A stretch of DNA of 64,000 nucleotides from Nocardiopsis sp. FR4 (GCF_009830945.1 NZ_ML776454.1:249240-313239); one strand, 5' to 3'. Shown: positions 56,917-64,000, counted from the first letter of the stretch. Notes: generated from the letters alone by a model not told the origin. Program-made: numbers and translations.

Positions 56917-58482
56917 TCACAGTTGCACCTGACGGCCTCCGAGGGTCACGACGAGGCGACCGTCCGAGGCGAAGGACCAGCCCAGGGAACCGGTGTAGGA
57001 GGAGCACCGGGACCCGTTGGAGCCGGACCAGAACTGGTTCGAGCCGTCGGCGTTCCCGACGAAGCGGTCGGTCGACCCGCTGTCGCATGAGGTGTTGTTC
57101 CGGAACACCGAGGTGCCCGCCTCGAAGTTGAAGTTGCGCTGCGCGTTGCCGACGCTGAGGTTGTTCGACACCGTCATGGTGCCGGGGTTGCGGTTGTACG
57201 TGAACCCGTGCTTGCCGTTGTCGTAGGCGATACTGCGCCGGATGACGTGGTTGACCCCGATGTCCTCGCCGCCCAGCTTGTAGCCGTTGCGGTCGCCGCT
57301 GGGGTTCTGGGTGCCGTTGCTCAGGGTGCCGTTCCCGTAGGCGAGGGAGTCCTCGATGGTCACAGCGCCGATGGCCCCGGTGTCGGTCTTGGTGTAGAGG
57401 TCCCAGCCGTCGTCGATGTTGTGGTGGGCCACGGCGTAGCGGAAGACGTTGCCGGGGCCGGAGGTGAGCTTGGCGGCGAAGCCGTCGGCGTCCTCGCCGT
57501 CGGAGTCGGCGTTGTCGTGCGACTCAGCGCTCAGGATGAGGTTGTGGGACGGCCACTGGTCGCGCGGGGTGGTGGAGGAGATCCGGGAGAGCTGGAGCCC
57601 GGTGTCGCGGTTGAAGCGGGTCACCGTGCGTTCGAGGACGTTGTTGCTTCCGCCGACGAAGATCCCGTTGTCCCCGGCCCGCTCGACCACGATGCCGCGG
57701 ACGTGCCAGAAGGACCCGTTCACGGCGAGCCCGCGGTTGGCGGAGTTCTCGCTCATGGCCGAGAAGTCCAGCACGGGGGTCTCACCGGGGTAGGCGAACA
57801 GTTCCGTGCGGTCCCCCGGGGTGCCGTTGTTGCCCTGGGGAATGGTGATCGTCTGCGAGTAACGGTAGGTGCCGCCCCTCACGTAGATCGTTCCGCCGGA
57901 GGCGACCCGGCCGATCGCCGAGGCGAGGGTCGTGGGGGCGGACTCCGTTCCGGCCGCGTTCGCGGTGCCGCCGGGCGCCACGTACAGCGCCGAGCCCGGA
58001 GGCGGCGGGGTGTCGCCCGTCTCTACGTCGAGGTAGTCGACGTTGGGCAGGCCCTCGGAGCCGGTGGGGTGGAGCCGGACGGTGTTGCCGCCCGACCCAA
58101 GGGGCACCGTGAGCGTCTTGGTCGCCCAGGAGTTCCAGGCGCCGGTGCCCTCGAAGGAGACCGACGCGATCGCCGAGCCGTTCACCACCACCTGCGCGGG
58201 GCGGGCCGAGGCGGTGCCGTTGGCGAAGCGGACCCGCAGGGTCGCGGTGCCCGACGCGGAGGCGTCCACGCCGAACTGGGTGTGGGCTCCGACGGTGTTG
58301 GTGCCGTTGCAGAAACCGCTGCCGGAGTAGCCGCTCCAGTCGGAGTCGATGGTGCCGGTGCACACGGCCGGGGAGTTCTCGGCCTCGTAGCGGGTGGAGG
58401 CCGCCTGCGCCGCGGTACCGGACAGAGCGACGAGCGAGCCCGCCAGCAGGACGGCGCACGCCGTGACGTGTCTGAGTTTCAT
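56917..58482 (-). CDS. Secreted pectate lyase, CBM35 plus PL9-like beta-helix
   Basis: The 521-residue protein starts at ATG 58482 behind GGAGAAG. A signal peptide (TACAVLLAGSLVALSGTAAQA) is followed by a CBM35-like module (about 29-155; RYEAENSPAVCTGTIDSDWS, YSGSGFCNGTNTVGA). A Pro linker leads to a right-handed beta-helix (about 165-490). That part has PTTLASAIGRVASGGTIYVR, NVLERTVTRFNRDTGLQLSR, SHDNADSDGEDADGFAAKL, HHNIDDGWDLYTKTD and DRNGYKLGGEDIGVNHVIRR, the Asp-rich calcium and Lys/Arg catalytic pattern of PL9 enzymes. It should cleave polygalacturonate outside the cell. Two LacI-type operators overlap its promoter. Confidence 0.92.
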   Translation of the reverse strand: MKLRHVTACAVLLAGSLVALSGTAAQAASTRYEAENSPAVCTGTIDSDWSGYSGSGFCNGTNTVGAHTQFGVDASASGTATLRVRFANGTASARPAQVVVNGSAIASVSFEGTGAWNSWATKTLTVPLGSGGNTVRLHPTGSEGLPNVDYLDVETGDTPPPPGSALYVAPGGTANAAGTESAPTTLASAIGRVASGGTIYVRGGTYRYSQTITIPQGNNGTPGDRTELFAYPGETPVLDFSAMSENSANRGLAVNGSFWHVRGIVVERAGDNGIFVGGSNNVLERTVTRFNRDTGLQLSRISSTTPRDQWPSHNLILSAESHDNADSDGEDADGFAAKLTSGPGNVFRYAVAHHNIDDGWDLYTKTDTGAIGAVTIEDSLAYGNGTLSNGTQNPSGDRNGYKLGGEDIGVNHVIRRSIAYDNGKHGFTYNRNPGTMTVSNNLSVGNAQRNFNFEAGTSVFRNNTSCDSGSTDRFVGNADGSNQFWSGSNGSRCSSYTGSLGWSFASDGRLVVTLGGRQVQL

Positions 58483-58569
58483 GGTCTTCTCCAGGTCGGG
58501 GGGTGTGGGGGGTGGAGAGAGGAGGGGCCGGGTGCCGCACGGCGTCCGCCCCCTCCCCCCACGGAGAAG

Positions 58570-58616
58570 GAAAGCGCTTTCTGCGGAACGGTAAGCGCTT
58601 GCCAAGGTCGCGTCAA
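58570..58616 (-). promoter_or_regulatory. Pectate lyase promoter with two LacI-type operators
   Basis: GAAAGCGCTTTC (58570-58581) is a perfect palindrome, and GGTAAGCGCTTGCC (58590-58603) is one mismatch from perfect. Their centres are 21 bp apart, two helical turns. The promoter is TTGACG (58616-58611), a 17-bp spacer and TACCGT (58593-58588). The second operator sits in the spacer and -10, and the first covers the expected start. This arrangement should allow cooperative repression. The repressor gene is not adjacent. Confidence 0.78.
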
Positions 58617-58627
58617 CAGACCCTCGG

Positions 58628-58690
58628 CGTTTTTGTCCGCGCGGGGCGGGGTCGCCCGGAAACGGCGACGGGCCCCTTCCCGGGGGAGGA
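58628..58690. repeat. Copy of the tRNA-Asn 3'-flank sequence (left copy)
   Basis: About 62 bp match 60621-60683 with five mismatches and one single-base indel. At 60621 this sequence is the terminator-containing 3' flank of tRNA-Asn; here no tRNA is attached. Both copies have the same orientation and enclose the pore-forming protein gene and the broken small gene. Confidence 0.75.
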
Positions 58691-58948
58691 CGACCGTGGT
58701 GGCCGGACGCGGGAACCCCCGGATGAGGGCGTGCTGACCGGCTGGCACGGCCAGACCCCGGACTACGCGCGCCACGGGATCGGGGACACCGGGTTCGAGG
58801 CCCCGCGGGGCGGACAAGACAGGCCGGAAAGGGGCGACGGGCAGGCCGGCGACCGCCGCGACGGCCCGCAACCCGGGCGAACAAGGGGTGCGGGCCGCCG
58901 GTGTGTCCTGGTCTCACCCGGTGTGCACCGGCACCCCGGCGCACCTCC

Positions 58949-59093
58949 TTATCCGGGTTCGGGGGGGAGGAGCGAGGGGAGGCCGCCCATGAGGCCGTCG
59001 AGTCCGGGGGACGGCGGCGGCCGGACTGGCGGCGGTGAAGGACCCGGCCGGGGTCAGGGCGGGGACGGTCAGCGTCCGGGTGGTGTTCTTCAT
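58949..59093 (-). pseudogene. Small secreted peptide gene, frameshifted (candidate)
   Basis: ATG 59093, with GGGAG 4 nt upstream, opens MKNTTRTLTVPALTPAGSFT followed by AASPAAAVP, which looks like an export signal ending at Ala-Val-Pro. After five C residues the reading continues sensibly only in another frame, as GLDGLMGGLPSLLPPEPG and stop. The span is 145 nt, exactly one base more than 48 codons, so one extra C in the C-run explains it. The rejoined product would have 47 residues. It lies 61 bp downstream of the pore-forming gene on the same strand. Coding status is inferred from the signal-like start and the length arithmetic. Confidence 0.4.
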
Positions 59094-59154
59094 GGCACTC
59101 CCATCACTTTCGGTGTCAGGTCGCGACTCCGTGTTGCGTACTCGCCCGCGGCCG

Positions 59155-59931
59155 CTACTCCTCCTGGGCGTCCAGCGAGACCGCGCTCAGGTAGGGCAGC
59201 GCGAAGGAGGGGAGGACCGGGCCGACCCCGTCGTCTTGGCGGGTGGTGCAGAACTTGCTGATCTCGCCCTGGGTCATCGGGCGGGTCTTGGGCACCAGCG
59301 TGCCCTTGGGGCGCCCGTCCGTGGCCTGCCCGGTGATCTGCCCGTTCCCGTACCACGCGATAGTGAAGAAGTCCGGCTCCTTGATGACCCAGATCTCTCC
59401 GGTGATGGTCTGGCGGTTGGCGGAGCGTTCCATCCACCCCAGGTGCTTGGAGCGCACCTGCATACCGTAGGTACTGGAGAACGTCTCCGACGTGGTCCAG
59501 GACATGCCGAAGGACATCGACATGGACGCCTTGACCACCTCGAAGAACGTGGCCTCCACACCCGCTGTGACCTCGAAGGACATCGTGCTGGACACCGTCT
59601 GCGACCACTGGAGTTCCATGGGGGCCGTGTCTTCGGTGCAGTTGGTGTAGAGGTCGGAGACCGCCTGGAAGGGCCCCGGAGCGAAGGTGAGCACCTGCGA
59701 GCGCACGATCACCTTGTAGCTCTTGTCCTTCAGGGCATCGTTCAGGAATTGCGCGCCGTCCGTGGTGGTGTAGTCGGCCGCGAAGAGGAAGTGCATGCCG
59801 TCCATGCCCTTTTTGTTGACCGGGTCGTAGCCCAGCTCGCGGATCTGCGCGTCGATCTTGGTGTTGTCCGGCTGGCGGGTGTCGGGCCAGTCCCCGGGGG
59901 CCGTGTCGGGGCGGGCGGGTGCCTGGGTCAT
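59155..59931 (-). CDS. Aerolysin-like beta-pore-forming protein without signal peptide
   Basis: The 258-residue protein starts at ATG 59931 behind AGGAG. The N-terminal 100 residues are soluble and mixed. Residues about 100-190 are strikingly rich in alternating Ser/Thr and hydrophobic residues (QWSQTVSSTMSFEVTAG, VKASMSMSFGMSWTTSETFS, STYGMQV). They are followed by RQTITGEIWVI, a pattern typical of the amphipathic strands and insertion loop of aerolysin/ETX-MTX2 pore formers. No signal peptide, membrane helix or lipobox is visible. Release by lysis, another secretion route or an intracellular role are all possible. A strong terminator lies upstream, so it has its own promoter. Fold assignment is by pattern only. 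Confidence 0.6.
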   Translation of the reverse strand: MTQAPARPDTAPGDWPDTRQPDNTKIDAQIRELGYDPVNKKGMDGMHFLFAADYTTTDGAQFLNDALKDKSYKVIVRSQVLTFAPGPFQAVSDLYTNCTEDTAPMELQWSQTVSSTMSFEVTAGVEATFFEVVKASMSMSFGMSWTTSETFSSTYGMQVRSKHLGWMERSANRQTITGEIWVIKEPDFFTIAWYGNGQITGQATDGRPKGTLVPKTRPMTQGEISKFCTTRQDDGVGPVLPSFALPYLSAVSLDAQEE

Positions 59932-60092
59932 GGGCGCTCCTGGTGAGCTGGTGCCGGGGCCGGTGCCCTGGCGGCTCCCTTGGGCCTGCCCGGAGCGAAC
60001 CATGGGGGCACACGGAGGCCGGGAACGTCCCGTTATCTCTCGAAAACCTGGTGACCAGGTGGGCACCGAGAACGAGGGCGCGGCCCAACGCG

Positions 60093-60135
60093 AAAAGCCC
60101 CGCACTCCCTGTTCGTCAGGACGGTGCGGGGTTTT
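60093..60135. terminator. Strong intrinsic terminator upstream of the pore-forming gene
   Basis: AAAAGCCCCGCAC pairs with GTGCGGGGTTTT, with an inner CCTG/CAGG helix closing the loop. It is flanked by A and T runs and works in both directions. In the minus direction it would stop any transcript coming from the tRNA-Asn side before the pore-forming gene. Confidence 0.88.
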
Positions 60136-60620
60136 CCTGCGTCCGGGGCTCCTCGGACGAGGCAGGGGATCCGAAACCCCGGCACGTCACCGCCGTGGCG
60201 TGCCTACGTCACGCCGGACCGACGTACCCCTGGGGGGAGAGTCCCCTCCCCCGCCCCGGACCGACCGGGAAGGTGCGGTCACCGCCTACGGGTCTGGGGA
60301 TCTCACCGGTTCCCGTCGGCATCGGGCGACCACCGCCCCGTCCGGGAGCAGGCACCCCGGGCCCGCTTCCTGGCACCGGGGGTGCCGACGGGGCGGTGGT
60401 CTGACCGACGCCTACCCCGGCCGGGGGATGACCATACGCGGCGGAGCGCTCCGGAACCGGGGGCCCGGCCCCCGGCGAGGGGGGTGCACGGGCTGACCGC
60501 GTACGCGGCGGCGGGGGTGCCCGCCGCCTGCCGCCCCGTGACCTCAGAGCGTCCTTGAAGCTGGTCGCGGGTTACTCGCCCCGCTGCCGGGCGCTCGGAA
60601 GGACACCCCTGGGCCTGCTG

Positions 60621-60683
60621 CGTTCTCGTCCGCGCGGGGCGGTGCCGCCCGGAAACGACGACGGGCCCCTCCCGGGGGAGGGA
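60621..60683. repeat. tRNA-Asn 3'-flank repeat (right copy)
   Basis: This is the partner of 58628-58690. It lies next to tRNA-Asn 1 and contains a GGGTCCCTCCC-type hairpin that probably terminates the tRNA transcript. Confidence 0.75.
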
Positions 60684-60805
60684 CCCGTCCGCACTGCTCC
60701 CGCGATTGGACTCGAACCAATAACCTGCCGGTTAACAGCCGGCTGCTCTGCCAATTGAGCTACGCGGGATCGGGCGCCGCCTGGGGCCCCACGGGCCTCG
60801 GCGAC
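60651..60805. repeat. 155-bp direct repeat containing tRNA-Asn, copy 1
   Basis: The segment is identical to 61474-61628 apart from one mismatch seen (60782 T, 61605 C), with a fixed offset of 823 bp. It includes the whole tRNA-Asn gene with about 46 bp of 3' and 36 bp of 5' flank. Sequences outside the unit are unrelated. It looks like a recent duplication. Confidence 0.92.
60697..60769 (-). tRNA. tRNA-Asn (GTT), copy 1
   Basis: The 73-nt gene begins TCCCGCGTAGCTCAATTGG. Its anticodon loop CTGTTAA gives anticodon GTT, its T-arm is GGTTCGAGTCC, its acceptor stem is a perfect 7-bp TCCCGCG/CGCGGGA and its discriminator is G, as expected for asparagine. CCA is not encoded. An identical gene lies 823 bp away. 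Confidence 0.97.
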
Positions 60806-60873
60806 GCCCCCAAGCCTAGCGCCTTCCGGAGGGTGCTCGCGACGCGTTTTCCGCCCGGTGCCGGTCCGCGGGC

Positions 60874-61335
60874 CTAGGACCCCCGCCGCCGGGAGAAGTA
60901 GGCGTTGGACCGCGGCAGGAACAGGAGCACGAGGGCGGTCAGGCCCATGAGGTTCGGGACGGTCCGGGCCAGGAGCTCGTAGGGCGTCACCTGGAACGCC
61001 GTACCGTCCATGGTGACGGTGATCAGGCTGATCAGCACGGCGAGGACGCCAACGGCGGCGACCACGGCACGGGCCCAGTCGAGGCCCAGGCGCACCAGGA
61101 CGGCGAGGATGACGCCCAACACCGCGGTCAGCAGAGTGAAGGAGCCTGAGATGAGAAGCTGGCGAAGGCCGTTGCCCCCGTCCGCGGCGCGCATCTCGCT
61201 CCATCCCGTCGGGGCGATGACGAGCACGTCCAGCACCCAGGTGACGGGGCCTGCGGCGACGTAGGCGAGCAGGAGGAGGAAGGCGGCCTCCACCGCTCGG
61301 GGGCGTCCGGTGGTCTCCACGGTGGTGCCTGGCAT
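60874..61335 (-). CDS. Small four-helix membrane protein, unknown function
   Basis: The 153-residue protein starts at ATG 61335, with GAGGACC upstream. It has four predicted transmembrane helices (FLLLLAYVAAGPVTWVLDVL, SGSFTLLTAVLGVILAVLVR, WARAVVAAVGVLAVLISLIT and VPNLMGLTALVLLFL) and a basic C-terminus (RSNAYFSRRRGS). The pattern is like uncharacterised actinobacterial membrane proteins that sit in multicopy families. It lies between the two tRNA-Asn copies on their strand. No function can be assigned. Confidence 0.8.
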   Translation of the reverse strand: MPGTTVETTGRPRAVEAAFLLLLAYVAAGPVTWVLDVLVIAPTGWSEMRAADGGNGLRQLLISGSFTLLTAVLGVILAVLVRLGLDWARAVVAAVGVLAVLISLITVTMDGTAFQVTPYELLARTVPNLMGLTALVLLFLPRSNAYFSRRRGS

Positions 61336-61473
61336 CGGTCCTCGCTTGTCGCCGTACCCGGGAAAGGGGTGTGAGGGGAAAACCGGGGGCACGGGTCACC
61401 TGGATGGCCGTGACCTTACAGCAGGAACCGGGAGCCCGGCCAGCGGACCAGGTCGCGGACGGGAGAGGGGTGC

Positions 61474-61628
61474 GGAAACGACGACGGGCCCCTCCCGGGG
61501 GAGGGACCCGTCCGCACTGCTCCCGCGATTGGACTCGAACCAATAACCTGCCGGTTAACAGCCGGCTGCTCTGCCAATTGAGCTACGCGGGATCGGGCGC
61601 CGCCCGGGGCCCCACGGGCCTCGGCGAC
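61474..61628. repeat. 155-bp direct repeat containing tRNA-Asn, copy 2
   Basis: Second copy of the unit at 60651-60805, in the same orientation, with one observed mismatch. The shared 3' flank holds a GGGTCCCTCCC/GAGGGGCCC hairpin, the probable tRNA terminator. Confidence 0.92.
61520..61592 (-). tRNA. tRNA-Asn (GTT), copy 2
   Basis: The 73-nt sequence is identical to the tRNA-Asn at 60697-60769, with anticodon GTT, a perfect acceptor stem and discriminator G. Having two tRNA-Asn genes in one region adds dosage and provides homologous targets for recombination or integration. Confidence 0.97.
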
Positions 61629-61750
61629 AGGTCTAGGTTAGCGTGCCCGCGGAGTGCTCGTGACCGGTGTCGGCATGTGTGCCCCAGCCCCCTCGGGGTA
61701 ACGTCGAATCAGGATCCCGCCGATCGTCTCCAAGGCTGAAGAGGTACCCC

Positions 61751-62086
61751 ATGCGCTACCGGATCACGTTCGCCGCCGGACTCGCCATCGGCTACGTCCT
61801 GGGGGCCAGGGCGGGCAGGGCCCGCTACGAGCAGCTCGCCCGCACCGCCCGCAAGGTGGCGGACAGCCCCGTCGTCCAGGAGGTCGCCGGTCTCGTCGGC
61901 GCCCAGGTCAGCAACGCGGGCCGCACCGTCTACGACAAGGCCGTGCACAAGGTGCCGGTCACGTCGCTGCGCGACTTCCTGGCCCGGCCCACCGACGAGG
62001 AGGCCGAGCTCGTCGAGTGGGAGGCCCACAGCTCCAACGGCACCCAGCCGCCGGGCGACGGGGGCGCGCCCGGCGGGGACCGCTAG
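61751..62086 (+). CDS. YtxH-like small protein
   Basis: The 111-residue protein starts at ATG 61751, with GAAGAGG upstream. A single N-terminal hydrophobic stretch (ITFAAGLAIGYVLGARAG) with a GxxGYVLGARAGRxRY pattern is typical of actinobacterial YtxH-domain proteins. A helical part (about 30-80) and an acidic disordered tail follow. Function is unknown; it is probably membrane-associated. Its stop codon overlaps the start of the next gene by one base (TAGTG), so the two are coupled. Confidence 0.85.
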   Translation: MRYRITFAAGLAIGYVLGARAGRARYEQLARTARKVADSPVVQEVAGLVGAQVSNAGRTVYDKAVHKVPVTSLRDFLARPTDEEAELVEWEAHSSNGTQPPGDGGAPGGDR

Positions 62087-62607
62087 TGGCCCTGTTCTCC
62101 AGGGGCGTACCCGCCGGGGTGCGCGCCCGGCTGGAGCGCGGCGAGCGCGTGCTGGCGCACGCGCCCGCCGCGGCCCGGGGCGGCGCCGAGGAGCCCGTCC
62201 TGGTCGCCACCACGCGCGCCCTGCACCTGCCCGACGGCCGCGCCGTGCCCTGGCAGGACATCGACCGGGCCCGCTGGACCCCCGACACCCTCACCTTCCT
62301 GGAGGAGAACTCGGGAGAGCACGTCGTGGCGCTGCGCTCAGGCCCCGGCACCGACGGCGTGGACTACCGCCGCCTGGCCGAGACCGTCTCCGAGCGCGTC
62401 ACCGCCACCATCCTGGTCAACCGCTTCGTGCCCTTCCCCGAGCCTGACTCCGCCACCGGCTTCCGGCTGGTGGCGCGCCGTCCGCCGGGGGGCGCCGAGG
62501 TCTCCTGGCGCGTCCACCTGGGCGAGGGGGTCGACCCGGACGACCAGCACCTGCCCGACGCCGTCTCCCGGGCCCTGGCGGAGCTGCGCGACCAGATGGG
62601 CGTGTAA
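62086..62607 (+). CDS. Conserved actinobacterial protein, unknown function
   Basis: The 173-residue soluble protein starts at GTG 62086, overlapping the upstream stop. It contains PVLVATTRALHLPDGRAVPW, QDIDRARWTPDTLTFLEENS and VTATILVNRFVPFPE, a pattern seen in short PH-like actinobacterial proteins located next to YtxH genes. No catalytic motif is visible. Translational coupling suggests it acts with the YtxH-like protein. It converges with the oxidoreductase gene. Confidence 0.75.
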   Translation: MALFSRGVPAGVRARLERGERVLAHAPAAARGGAEEPVLVATTRALHLPDGRAVPWQDIDRARWTPDTLTFLEENSGEHVVALRSGPGTDGVDYRRLAETVSERVTATILVNRFVPFPEPDSATGFRLVARRPPGGAEVSWRVHLGEGVDPDDQHLPDAVSRALAELRDQMGV

Positions 62608-62656
62608 GCCCCCTCCGGAGGCCGCCGCGGGCCGCCTCACCGGTGGCGCGTCCGGC

Positions 62657-64000
62657 TCACCGCTCGCCGAGCCCCCGGGCCAGGACCTCGGCCAGGTGCA
62701 GGGCCCGGCGGCCGGTCCCCTGGCCGATCTGGGTTCGGCAGCTGTAGCCGTCGGCGAGCACGAGGGTGTCCGGGCCGGCCGCGCGCACACGGGGCAGCAG
62801 TTCGCGCTCGCCGATGGCCGCGGACACCTCGTAGTGGCCCTCGGTGAAGCCGAAGTCGCCCGCCAGGCCGCAGCACCCCGAGTCCAGGACCTCGCCGTCG
62901 ATCCCGGCACGGGCGATCAGCGCCCGGTCGTCGTCGAAGCCCATCACCGCGTGCTGGTGGCAGTGCACCTGGGCCAGGGCCGAGGCGTCGATCCGCGGCG
63001 GCCGCCAGTCGGGCGCGTACTCGTTGAGGAACCCGGCCAGCGTGCGCACGGCCGCGGCCACCCTCTCGCTCTCGGGCCCGGGGAGCAGCTCCACCAGGTC
63101 GTGGCGCAGGGCCGCGGTGCAGCTGGGCTCCAGCCCCACCACGGGCAGGCCCTCCTCCACCAGCGGCGCCAGGGCCCGCACCGCGCGGCGCATGACCGCG
63201 CGCGCCACCTCCAGCTGTCCGGTGGAGACCCAGGTCAGGCCGCAGCACACCTGTCCCCGGGGCAGTACCACGCGGAACCCCGCGTCCTCCAGCACGCGCA
63301 CGGCGGCGGCGGGCACGCCCGGGTTCATGTGGTTGCCGAAGGTGTCCGGCCACAGCACCACCCGCGGCCCCTCGGTGCGCGCCCCACCGCGTGCGGCGCG
63401 GCGCCGGAAGGCCCGGGTGAAGGTGGTGCGGGCGAAGGAGGGCAGGTCGCGTTCGGCGGCCACGCCCGCCAGCCGCTTGGCCAGGCGGGAGACCCCGGGC
63501 AGCCGGGTGGCGCGCTCGGCCTCGGCCGGGGCGAGCGAGGCCAGGCGCGCCCAGACCGGCAGCCAGCCCATCGAGTAGTGGGCGGCCGGGCGCACCCGCC
63601 CCCGGTAGTGCTGGTGCAGGAACTCGGCCTTGTAGCTGGCCATGTCCACGTTGACCGGGCAGTCGCTCAGGCAGCCCTTGCAGGACAGGCACAGGTCCAG
63701 GCTCTCGCGCACCTCCTCCGAGCGCCACCCGTCCGTGATGACCTCGCCGTTGGCCATCTCGAACAGCAGGTGGGCGCGGCCCCGGGTGGAGTGTTTCTCC
63801 TCCTGGGTGACCTGGTAGCTGGGGCACATCACGCCCGGCCCCTCCTGGCGGCGGCACTTGCCCACGCCCGAGCAGCGGCGCAGGGTCTTGGCGAAGTCGC
63901 CGCCGTCCTCCCGGTAGGCCAGGGCGGTCCGCGACAGCAGCGGGAGGGTCGGGCGGGTGTCGGCGGCCACCCGCACGTCGGCGTCGAGCGGCAGCGGATC
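62657..64000 (-). CDS. FAD-linked oxidase/Fe-S oxidoreductase, C-terminal part (runs off right edge)
   Basis: The open frame enters from the right edge (first residues DPLPLDADVRVAADTRPT) without a start, so at least 447 residues are the C-terminal part of a larger protein. Two 4Fe-4S sites are visible: RRCSGVGKCRRQ with VMCPSYQVTQEEKHSTRGRA, and DLCLSCKGCLSDCPVNVDM. Two CCG-type domains follow (GQVCCGLTW and DSGCCGLAGDFGFTEGHYE). This fits large FAD-binding/Fe-S dehydrogenases of the GlpC/GlcF or D-lactate dehydrogenase type, where the FAD domain would lie in the missing N-terminus. An internal GTG at 63976 is unlikely to be the true start. The electron donor is unknown. Confidence 0.88.
   Translation of the reverse strand, partial: DPLPLDADVRVAADTRPTLPLLSRTALAYREDGGDFAKTLRRCSGVGKCRRQEGPGVMCPSYQVTQEEKHSTRGRAHLLFEMANGEVITDGWRSEEVRESLDLCLSCKGCLSDCPVNVDMASYKAEFLHQHYRGRVRPAAHYSMGWLPVWARLASLAPAEAERATRLPGVSRLAKRLAGVAAERDLPSFARTTFTRAFRRRAARGGARTEGPRVVLWPDTFGNHMNPGVPAAAVRVLEDAGFRVVLPRGQVCCGLTWVSTGQLEVARAVMRRAVRALAPLVEEGLPVVGLEPSCTAALRHDLVELLPGPESERVAAAVRTLAGFLNEYAPDWRPPRIDASALAQVHCHQHAVMGFDDDRALIARAGIDGEVLDSGCCGLAGDFGFTEGHYEVSAAIGERELLPRVRAAGPDTLVLADGYSCRTQIGQGTGRRALHLAEVLARGLGER

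Larger units (their letters stand above)
58483..59154. other. Intergenic region with pectate lyase promoter, tRNA-flank repeat and a broken small gene
   Basis: This 672-bp stretch carries the PL9 promoter/operators (58570-58616), a 63-bp copy of the tRNA-Asn 3'-flank repeat (58628-58690) and a frameshifted small secreted-peptide frame (58949-59093). The remainder (58691-58948) shows nothing I can support. Confidence 0.6.
59932..60696. other. Long non-coding stretch between the pore-forming gene and tRNA-Asn
   Basis: This 765-bp region holds a strong terminator (60093-60135) and the right copy of the tRNA-flank repeat (60621-60683). The middle (60140-60600) contains frames on the plus strand with no ribosome-binding site or recognisable product. 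The promoter of the pore-forming gene should lie within 59935-60090, but no clear hexamers were found. Confidence 0.5.

Noticed and set aside
59858..60558. Plus-strand frames in the gap between the pore-forming gene and tRNA-Asn
   Set aside because: They run through the terminator and into low-complexity sequence, lack ribosome-binding sites and resemble no protein family.

Overview
The window is chromosomal DNA from a high-GC actinomycete. Third codon positions are almost all G or C, GTG starts are common, and it carries hallmark actinomycete families: a complete conservon (cvnABCD), PAC2, DUF4031, a DUF3516 helicase, a DUF574 methyltransferase and a YtxH-like protein. A member of the Nocardiopsaceae or a relative would fit, but the genus is inference. 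I see no rRNA, CRISPR array, IS element or phage module. Both edges cut genes: a DUF885 protein on the left and a FAD/Fe-S oxidoreductase on the right.

Left part (1-24 kb). A conservon (sensor kinase, roadblock protein, DUF742 protein, small GTPase) is followed by a secreted coiled-coil M15 peptidase. Next come a degenerate FAH-fold protein with a Cys-rich mini-protein, and a CebR-like LacI regulator with a GH1 beta-glucosidase preceded by a perfect CebR-type operator. metN-metI, a second secreted coiled-coil peptidase and a DUF3558-like membrane protein follow. metE sits behind a cobalamin riboswitch, so methionine synthesis here should switch off when B12 is available. Two paralogous RsiV-like/NodB polysaccharide deacetylases stand in tandem around a 26-bp perfect palindrome.

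Middle part (23-53 kb). This is mostly housekeeping and catabolism: pyrD-PAC2, an ABC-class ATPase, a methyltransferase with a TPR-LuxR regulator, and PhzF. A branched-chain 2-oxoacid dehydrogenase operon (E1a, E1b, E2) lies opposite an Lrp regulator, and its E2 reading frame is broken by a single-base deletion. kynA-kynU (tryptophan to anthranilate) lies opposite a second Lrp regulator. Then come DUF4031, an HD phosphohydrolase, an MFS exporter, a VOC protein, a DeoR regulator, a GDPD homologue lacking its catalytic residues, a TetR regulator, a secreted SGNH hydrolase, a DEDDh exonuclease, a CAT-anticodon tRNA, malate dehydrogenase, a DUF3516 helicase, and a RibD activity split into two adjacent genes.

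Right part (53-64 kb). A DUF574 methyltransferase with a good housekeeping promoter is followed by two secreted plant-polysaccharide enzymes: a CE15 glucuronoyl esterase with CBM2 and a CBM35-PL9 pectate lyase. The lyase promoter carries two LacI-type operators, and a degenerate copy lies before the esterase. Next is the most unusual stretch: a frameshifted small secreted peptide gene and an aerolysin-like beta-pore-forming protein without a signal peptide. They lie between direct repeats of the sequence that flanks the 3' side of tRNA-Asn. Two tRNA-Asn genes in a 155-bp direct duplication surround a small membrane protein. The window ends with a YtxH-like protein, an unknown actinobacterial protein and the Fe-S half of a large oxidoreductase.
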